Shown piece after piece: positions 60,301 to 64,000 of a stretch of 64,000 nucleotides of DNA; the first letter of the stretch is position 1; each line of letters begins with the position of its first letter. The notes beneath the pieces are model-generated. The model was not told the origin of the DNA and made no database searches. It worked only from the letters and a program-made list of their open reading frames with translations. The DNA comes from Candidatus Gastranaerophilales bacterium (GTDB lineage: Bacteria > Cyanobacteriota > Vampirovibrionia > Gastranaerophilales > Gastranaerophilaceae). The DNA lies in the NCBI GenBank assembly GCA_905235155.1, contig CAJOKJ010000008.1, positions 1-64,000 on the forward strand. Reading direction: 5' to 3'. Both the position numbers and the translations under genes were made by a program.

Positions 60301-61976
60301 TTGAAGAATATAAAGCTCAGCTTGTTAATGAGATAAATTCAGTTAAGCAAGCAATGTGGGATTTTAAAAACGATAACGAAATGGCTAATGACCTAAAAGT
60401 TATAAGCCAAAAAGTAGATTTGATTGCTTTGAATGATGATGTTAAATATGAGATAGATAAGTCCCTTCAAGAAATTAGAAATACTGTACAAGATCAAAAG
60501 AAATTTTTTGATACAATAAATATTCTTGAAACATTAGCAACTTTAGAAGACATTAATAAAATGAAAGGTATAGAACAACTTTCTAAACTTACTGATATTA
60601 TTAGTGTTGATAAATTAAATGCGTTAAACAAGCTTACTCTGTTAGATAAATTAAAAAATCTTGATTGTTTAGATGAATTGCAAAAAATTCCTAAATTATC
60701 TGGTATGATTGATCTTCAAGAAGAATTAAGAGTTACAATAGCAAATCTTGATAAAAAGTTAAATGTTTTTTCTAAAAATTACTCGACTTTGGATGTATTC
60801 ATGGAAGAATATAAAAGTGAAGTCGGTGCTATAAAAAATGAACTTGCTGCTGCAAAGGCTTCTATAATGAAGCATGTTCTGAACGTGTTTGAACAACTTT
60901 CTTTTGTTGTTGAAGGTGAAGAAATAAAAGACTTTGTTGATGAAAAAACTCAAGATGTTTTGGCAAAGTTGCAAGAATCGGATAAAACAATTTTAGATGC
61001 GATATCTGCCAATGAAACTGTTACTCAAGAAATCAAGACTATTAAGCATGCGATTGATTCAATGAAACCTTTGGAATACAAAGACATTGAAGATAATATG
61101 AATCAATTGAAATTAATGTCGGAAAATGTTACTAATTCAGTTTCTGAAGTTGCTACTACGCTTCCTGCATCAATTAAAGAGCAGGTTGAAGTTATGACGC
61201 AACAATTAAATCAATTAAGAGTTGGTTCTGTTGAAGATGACGGAAGTTATACTTATTCAATGCAAGATGTGGAATCTGATATAGCACGTCTAAGATTGGC
61301 ACTTGATGATATTAAAAAAGTAGTTGAAGCGAATTCTTTAAAAGAAATAACAGACTATGTGAACGAAATTGTTAGACAAGTTGACAGTATGAAGTTTAAT
61401 ATTAGTCAAGATGACATTTTTAAGATGAAAGTTGATATTGAGCGTATTACATCTGATATTGTAAGTATTAGTTCAAGGACGAATAAGTTGTTGCTTGCTT
61501 CCGATGAGTCTGCTAATGCTTTAAATACTTCAATGCAGTCTTTTAGAGATACCATTTCTGATTTATATGAAGGTTTGAAGAAACTTGATTATACGGAAAT
61601 GACGCAAAAGCTGGATAAAATTGAAAATCAGGTTGAAGATAATTCAAAACAATACAATAATACTATGGAATCTGTTGCTAAGCTTAGCATTTGGGCTGAT
61701 AATACAGATGAAAAATTATCTGATGTTTCCGACACGTTAAGCAAGCTTAAAAAAGCAATGCCATCCAATGAGGCTGTACTTGATGAATTGGAAACAAAGT
61801 TTGCCAAACAGCAGCAAAGGATAGATTCTCTTGAAGAAAAATTGGATGAGTTATTGTCAATATCAGGTGATAATGGTTCTTCAAATGTTTCTAAAAAACT
61901 TACTGATATTGATAAGCAGCTAACACGCTTAAACAGAAGTATTGAACGTTTAACATCTTATGTTGATGAGGACTAA
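57306..61976 (+). CDS. Giant coiled-coil protein
   Basis: ATG 57306 is chosen because GGGGAA lies eight bases upstream; the TTG at 57300 lies in the spacer. The 1556 residues are nearly all charged helical sequence with repeated D-K/L/S/V heptads. There are many segments of the form LDKLSGIVTKIL or LNNLNSKLESVSNDF, and no membrane segment or signal peptide. The C-terminal part (from about 1480) has leucine-rich heptads ending in RLNRSIERLTSYVDED. It resembles large cytoskeleton-like or chemotaxis-adapter coiled coils but matches no family I know. It is followed after two bases by cutA. Confidence 0.7.
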   Translation: MTDGFNIEEVNKKFAELSDTLDAIKTQNALNIGDTSRMLNNLNSKLESVSNDFSSKFDNDEIIGNIVDLKNNITDKYSYVTVKFTELETAIKDFKNTSNEIVKLPQMRELFDVLSTNLTVFSKQVLSHGDILNEITLRIEALRTDDSDKREIIKNILSIRTDLEKFNNGFESIILNVNNNFDTMAQMVSKLDPTTEVNNMSAALSDVKSTSDTILSAVQVVDQKQNKFDNTLDEIISQNTKINANIKALAGQSDFDGFVRKIESAVELITTLKGALTDASDQSQRSLLVQLDKLSGIVTKILTVEDFELFKSELSKIVYDVVESTNVMRGDLLDTTAEFKSLAKLMEDLDIKNSFEGVKAIVNEASKDVRNGFIDAIANLGIEPIKNNLNILIEKLEQTKNSINENSDRNYDKNTERLDNVLDLTDKVREIVTYLPDTIRQNYLSVEEGQRAFVEQCIKDLSTISDKLKYIQDDVQSVTSPIRESVVTDIKQLIELVYDIKNFVRNNDEIIAKITNMESIVARLAGDYDVALHSVQDNLLSYLSGIKEDCESADIKMNNFAFEFNSLKSELAKVVADFKDSSIGQNDKFNSVCNGISSRFDSVMKALSTISEQPVAISGIRDGFEEVQRTMHDLILAVSDVKVSLSAKNNEVDDLLIRQDAPSSDDLLKLEGKLNKVKDQLNFMSTDIMENLYTRTEKILEDFEPVKNAVLSFVDVDFKNVSAILKEQTDAYKAGMEKLAEDVASEEARPILNSLFSGLSSLVSRVADLENAIKNSAVNSLEEIKNLLKLSKPLMSSGADADFVAQQNIQSVNNSIDGITDIIDEKIVDLRNDLNTRFENIHKHLDEAVIPKFADVDNKQNEILSKIDTLNSKEQLDGLKNQLNELYDKLSKVHDEVLNAKISANSISEERLSGLGEEEKSVIVDFTTNLSELANLVKHTSDNIDEKITRALSENNVQVDFEGLKSDIAQMLSEVHTKASEITVEDNDGTPISNVQVLLEEYKAQLVNEINSVKQAMWDFKNDNEMANDLKVISQKVDLIALNDDVKYEIDKSLQEIRNTVQDQKKFFDTINILETLATLEDINKMKGIEQLSKLTDIISVDKLNALNKLTLLDKLKNLDCLDELQKIPKLSGMIDLQEELRVTIANLDKKLNVFSKNYSTLDVFMEEYKSEVGAIKNELAAAKASIMKHVLNVFEQLSFVVEGEEIKDFVDEKTQDVLAKLQESDKTILDAISANETVTQEIKTIKHAIDSMKPLEYKDIEDNMNQLKLMSENVTNSVSEVATTLPASIKEQVEVMTQQLNQLRVGSVEDDGSYTYSMQDVESDIARLRLALDDIKKVVEANSLKEITDYVNEIVRQVDSMKFNISQDDIFKMKVDIERITSDIVSISSRTNKLLLASDESANALNTSMQSFRDTISDLYEGLKKLDYTEMTQKLDKIENQVEDNSKQYNNTMESVAKLSIWADNTDEKLSDVSDTLSKLKKAMPSNEAVLDELETKFAKQQQRIDSLEEKLDELLSISGDNGSSNVSKKLTDIDKQLTRLNRSIERLTSYVDED

Positions 61977-61977
61977 T

Positions 61978-62292
61978 ATGGAAGCCATAGTTGTTTTTTG
62001 CACTGTTCCAAATAAGGATGATGCAAAAAAAATTTCAAAAGCACTTATTGAAGAAAATCTTGCAGCGTGTGTAAGTACTTTGGATAAGGTTCATTCAATA
62101 TTTTCATGGAATAGTGAAATTTGTTCTGAAAATGAGCTGTTATTAATTATTAAAACAAGACGAGAGTTATTTGAAAAAATAGAAGTGGTTATAAAAACAT
62201 TACATTCATATAATGTTCCGGAAATTATTGCATTGCCTGTGATAATTGGTTCAGAAGATTATTTAGGTTGGATAGAACACGAAACAAAATAA
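61978..62292 (+). CDS. cutA: CutA-type divalent-ion tolerance protein
   Basis: ATG 61978 is preferred over 61960, since it starts directly at the first strand (MEAIVVFCTVPNKDDAKKI) and GAGGA lies upstream. The 104 residues have ISKALIEENLAACVS, VHSIFSWNSEI (with the conserved Trp), LLIIKTRRELFEK and NVPEIIALPV, the full CutA signature. CutA forms trimers; its role in copper tolerance is uncertain. The stop overlaps the next start by one base. Confidence 0.93.
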   Translation: MEAIVVFCTVPNKDDAKKISKALIEENLAACVSTLDKVHSIFSWNSEICSENELLLIIKTRRELFEKIEVVIKTLHSYNVPEIIALPVIIGSEDYLGWIEHETK

Positions 62293-63107
62293 TGGCTATT
62301 GCGACAGATTTAATAGAATATTTTAAACAATTAGGGCTTGATGTTCATACAACAACAAAAGCACGTGGACATTTAGGATTTTTTCTTGATGGGAGAATAG
62401 ATATTTCAAAAAATACTCCAAAAGAAAAACTTGTTCAAACTTTACTTCATGAATTTTCTCATTATATTCATTCAAAAATTGAAAAAAATATTTCAAAAAC
62501 AGGTGGTTCTCTAAATGTTATATTTGATACAAACGAAGATTTACAAGAAGAAATGCTTGCCGTAACCAATTATATAGATAATCATTCTAAATGTGAACGT
62601 CTTTTTAAGCATAAGCAAATTATAAAAAATGAAATTAAAGTATTAGATGAAAAAATCAAACAAAAATATCCAAAATTCCAACGTTCAAAACCGTTTAAAG
62701 AGTTTAATAAAGCAGTCAGAGGTACAAATATAAAGTATTTATTGAATTATGATAAAGTTTGTATAAAATCGTGGTTTCCGTTTAGCAAAGATGAGATTAT
62801 ATCGATAAATACATTAGAAAAAGATTTTCCTAATTTAAAACAAGAATTTATATATTATTTAAGATTAAAATCTTTACAAAGAAAACAAAAGAGAGTATCT
62901 TCAAGGATATTTAAAATTCAAAAATATTATAAACGTCCAACCGAGCTTTTTGCTCGTTTTGTAGAGGCTTTGTACATAGATAATATGAAAACAAAGCAAC
63001 TTGCACCAAAGGCTTATGCGAGATTTTATTTTTTGTTAGATAAAGGTTATTATCAAGAATTAAAAAATATTTTTAAAATGATATCTTTGCCTGTGGAGAT
63101 GGTTTGA
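62292..63107 (+). CDS. HExxH metallopeptidase-like protein
   Basis: ATG 62292 overlaps the cutA stop (TAATG), which decides this start over the longer frame at 62268. The 271 residues have H53-E54-x-x-H57 in LLHEFSHYIH, a zinc-peptidase motif. PTELFARFVEAL near residue 218 could give the third ligand Glu, as in gluzincins such as ImmA/IrrE. The part between is basic and helical. Substrate unknown. No signal peptide, so probably cytoplasmic. Confidence 0.65.
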   Translation: MAIATDLIEYFKQLGLDVHTTTKARGHLGFFLDGRIDISKNTPKEKLVQTLLHEFSHYIHSKIEKNISKTGGSLNVIFDTNEDLQEEMLAVTNYIDNHSKCERLFKHKQIIKNEIKVLDEKIKQKYPKFQRSKPFKEFNKAVRGTNIKYLLNYDKVCIKSWFPFSKDEIISINTLEKDFPNLKQEFIYYLRLKSLQRKQKRVSSRIFKIQKYYKRPTELFARFVEALYIDNMKTKQLAPKAYARFYFLLDKGYYQELKNIFKMISLPVEMV

Positions 63108-63150
63108 GCAAAGTGAAAACAGCCCGTGCTGGTTTTAAGTCATAAAAAAA

Positions 63151-63224
63151 TAGCAAGACTCGGGATCGAACCGAGGACCTCCCGGGTATGAGCCGAGCGC
63201 TCTCACCAGCTGAGCTATCTTGCC
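63151..63224 (-). tRNA. tRNA-Met (anticodon CAU, elongator)
   Basis: The cloverleaf has acceptor GGCAAGA/TCTTGCT (a G1-U72 wobble), D-arm TAGCTCAGCTGGTGAGAGC, anticodon stem CTCGG/CCGGG with loop CTCATAC (anticodon CAT), and TTCGATC T-loop. CCA is not encoded. It lacks the initiator's unpaired first position and three G-C pairs in the anticodon stem, so it is an elongator. It lies between the HExxH gene and fliN. Confidence 0.95.
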
Positions 63225-63294
63225 ATTTCTTATAGAAAATTTTTTATTTATAAGAGTATTATTTCATAAAATAATATTTATTTCAAGTATTTTT

Positions 63295-63837
63295 TTATTG
63301 AAGGCTGTTTAATCTGTTTTCAGGTTCAGACATGCTTGTAATACGTAGTCCAAAATTATCTTCGATAACAACAACTTCACCGTGTGCGATAAGTTTACCG
63401 TTAGCATATAATTCAACAGGTTCGCCTGCTATTTTTTCCAATTCAACAATAGAACCTCTTGTCAGTTCAAGAACTTTTTTTACAGGTAAAGTTGTTCTAC
63501 CAAGTTCTACTGTGAGTTGTAATTTGATATCAAGAAGATTATCCAAATTTTTTGCAGCATCTCCCGATAGGCTCTTAGCTTCATCAAAAGAAGCAAACTG
63601 AACAGGTTGAACAGTAACTGTTTCGTTTTGTATTTCTTGAGCAAAAGATGCTGACGTGGTTTCTGTTTGGTCTTCATAATCTTCAGGCATTGGTGGAATA
63701 TTTGCAAAAATATCATCAACAGACATATCGTCAGAGCTGTTTTCTTCTGCAATAGGTTCGTCATTTGTATCTTGTACAAGATTAATATCTTCTTCAGGAT
63801 TATTAAGATTTTCTAAATCGTCATTGTTTTCTGGCAT
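63295..63837 (-). CDS. fliN: Flagellar motor switch protein FliN
   Basis: FliN forms the flagellar C-ring with FliM and FliG. The 180 residues have a long acidic, low-complexity N-terminus (1-90, Asp/Glu/Asn/Pro-rich), and the SpoA domain (about 100-175): KLQLTVELGRTTLPVKKVLELTRGSIVELEKIAGEPVELYANGKLIAHGEVVVIEDNFGLRI, a clear match. It starts 12 bases after the FliM stop, with AGGA as ribosome site. Confidence 0.92.
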   Translation of the reverse strand: MPENNDDLENLNNPEEDINLVQDTNDEPIAEENSSDDMSVDDIFANIPPMPEDYEDQTETTSASFAQEIQNETVTVQPVQFASFDEAKSLSGDAAKNLDNLLDIKLQLTVELGRTTLPVKKVLELTRGSIVELEKIAGEPVELYANGKLIAHGEVVVIEDNFGLRITSMSEPENRLNSLQ

Positions 63838-63849
63838 AAAAATCCTTTC

Positions 63850-64000
63850 TTATAATTCATTTTTTTTGTAATAATGCTTTAATAAATCTTTTTGATAATC
63901 ATATTCTTCGGTAATTTTAACACTTATTTTATTGTTAAGTGTTCCCGGACGGGCAAAATATTTTTTCTCATTATTAACTTTTACAATTAAATCGTCAGTT
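63850..64000 (-). CDS. fliM: Flagellar motor switch protein FliM, C-terminal end only
   Basis: The minus strand reads an open frame from the window edge to a TAA at 63850. The last 50 codons include LIVKVNNEKKYFARPGTLNNKISVKITE, which is the C-terminal SpoA strand pair of FliM (GKPKF.GRPG...KLAV.I). The order fliM-fliN and the short spacing support this. The rest of the gene lies beyond the window. Confidence 0.75.
   Translation of the reverse strand, partial: TDDLIVKVNNEKKYFARPGTLNNKISVKITEEYDYQKDLLKHYYKKNEL

Noticed and set aside
63108-63150. Weak inverted repeat (AAAACAGC/GCTGGTTTT) after the HExxH gene.
   Set aside because: The stem has a bulge and the T-run is interrupted, so I do not call it a terminator.

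Overview
The window looks like a chromosomal piece from a very AT-rich member of the non-photosynthetic cyanobacterial sister group (Melainabacteria/Vampirovibrionia, most likely a gut Gastranaerophilales). The best evidence is the ATP synthase operon at 35008-39984. It has the cyanobacterial order a, c, b', b, delta, alpha, gamma, with two distinct b-type subunits and no beta/epsilon genes. Type IV pilin-like genes, flagellar genes (flhB, a FliA-type sigma factor, fliN, the end of fliM), an outer-membrane porin and several TonB-like proteins fit a flagellated, double-membraned bacterium. Assignment to a lineage is inference; no rRNA gene is present.

Layout. 1-2853: partial pilin, queA and yidC. 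2886-3116: tRNA-Pro with divergent promoters. 3116-8553: an accessory-looking stretch with a radical SAM enzyme, a U32-like TIM-barrel protein, two tandem paralogues that I read as a PT-barrel (ABBA) fold (one frameshifted), and a PLP decarboxylase. 8633-10790: porin and CHAP hydrolase. 10857-11364: gene-free repeat region. 11365-14451: methyltransferase, CstA-type transporter and exported VWA protein. 14448-21538: eight co-directional genes for TonB-like, VWA, polytopic membrane, VirB10-like and small anchored proteins, with a methyltransferase among them. 21699-26960: proteins with a shared short N-terminal motif (I/V-S/N-F-x-G), interleaved with folP, a CMP-sugar synthase and a queuosine-precursor transporter. 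26997-30583: tRNA-Ile2(CAU), two WYL-type regulators, SpmA/SpmB and a zinc-ribbon protein. 30815-34930: a 1371-residue protein with a papain-like active site split by a very long insertion. 35008-39984: ATP synthase. 40070-42547: birA, sigma factor and flhB. 42659-56626: deoC, a GH13-like enzyme, TPR proteins, exported TolC-hairpin-like paralogues, a B12-type radical SAM enzyme, an AI-2E family permease, gyrA and a second pilin. 56823-64000: a 1556-residue coiled-coil protein, cutA, an HExxH protein, tRNA-Met and fliN/fliM.

Five genes (5232-6100, 15447-16636, 19697-20718, 54136-55897, 55951-56626) are each broken by what looks like a single-base indel, most near short A-runs. Assembly or sequencing error is the simplest explanation; recent pseudogenes or transcriptional slippage are alternatives. 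The most novel candidates are the PT-barrel-like pair with its radical SAM/U32-like neighbours, the split papain-like giant protein and the short-motif family it belongs to, and the TonB/VWA/VirB10-like membrane cluster.
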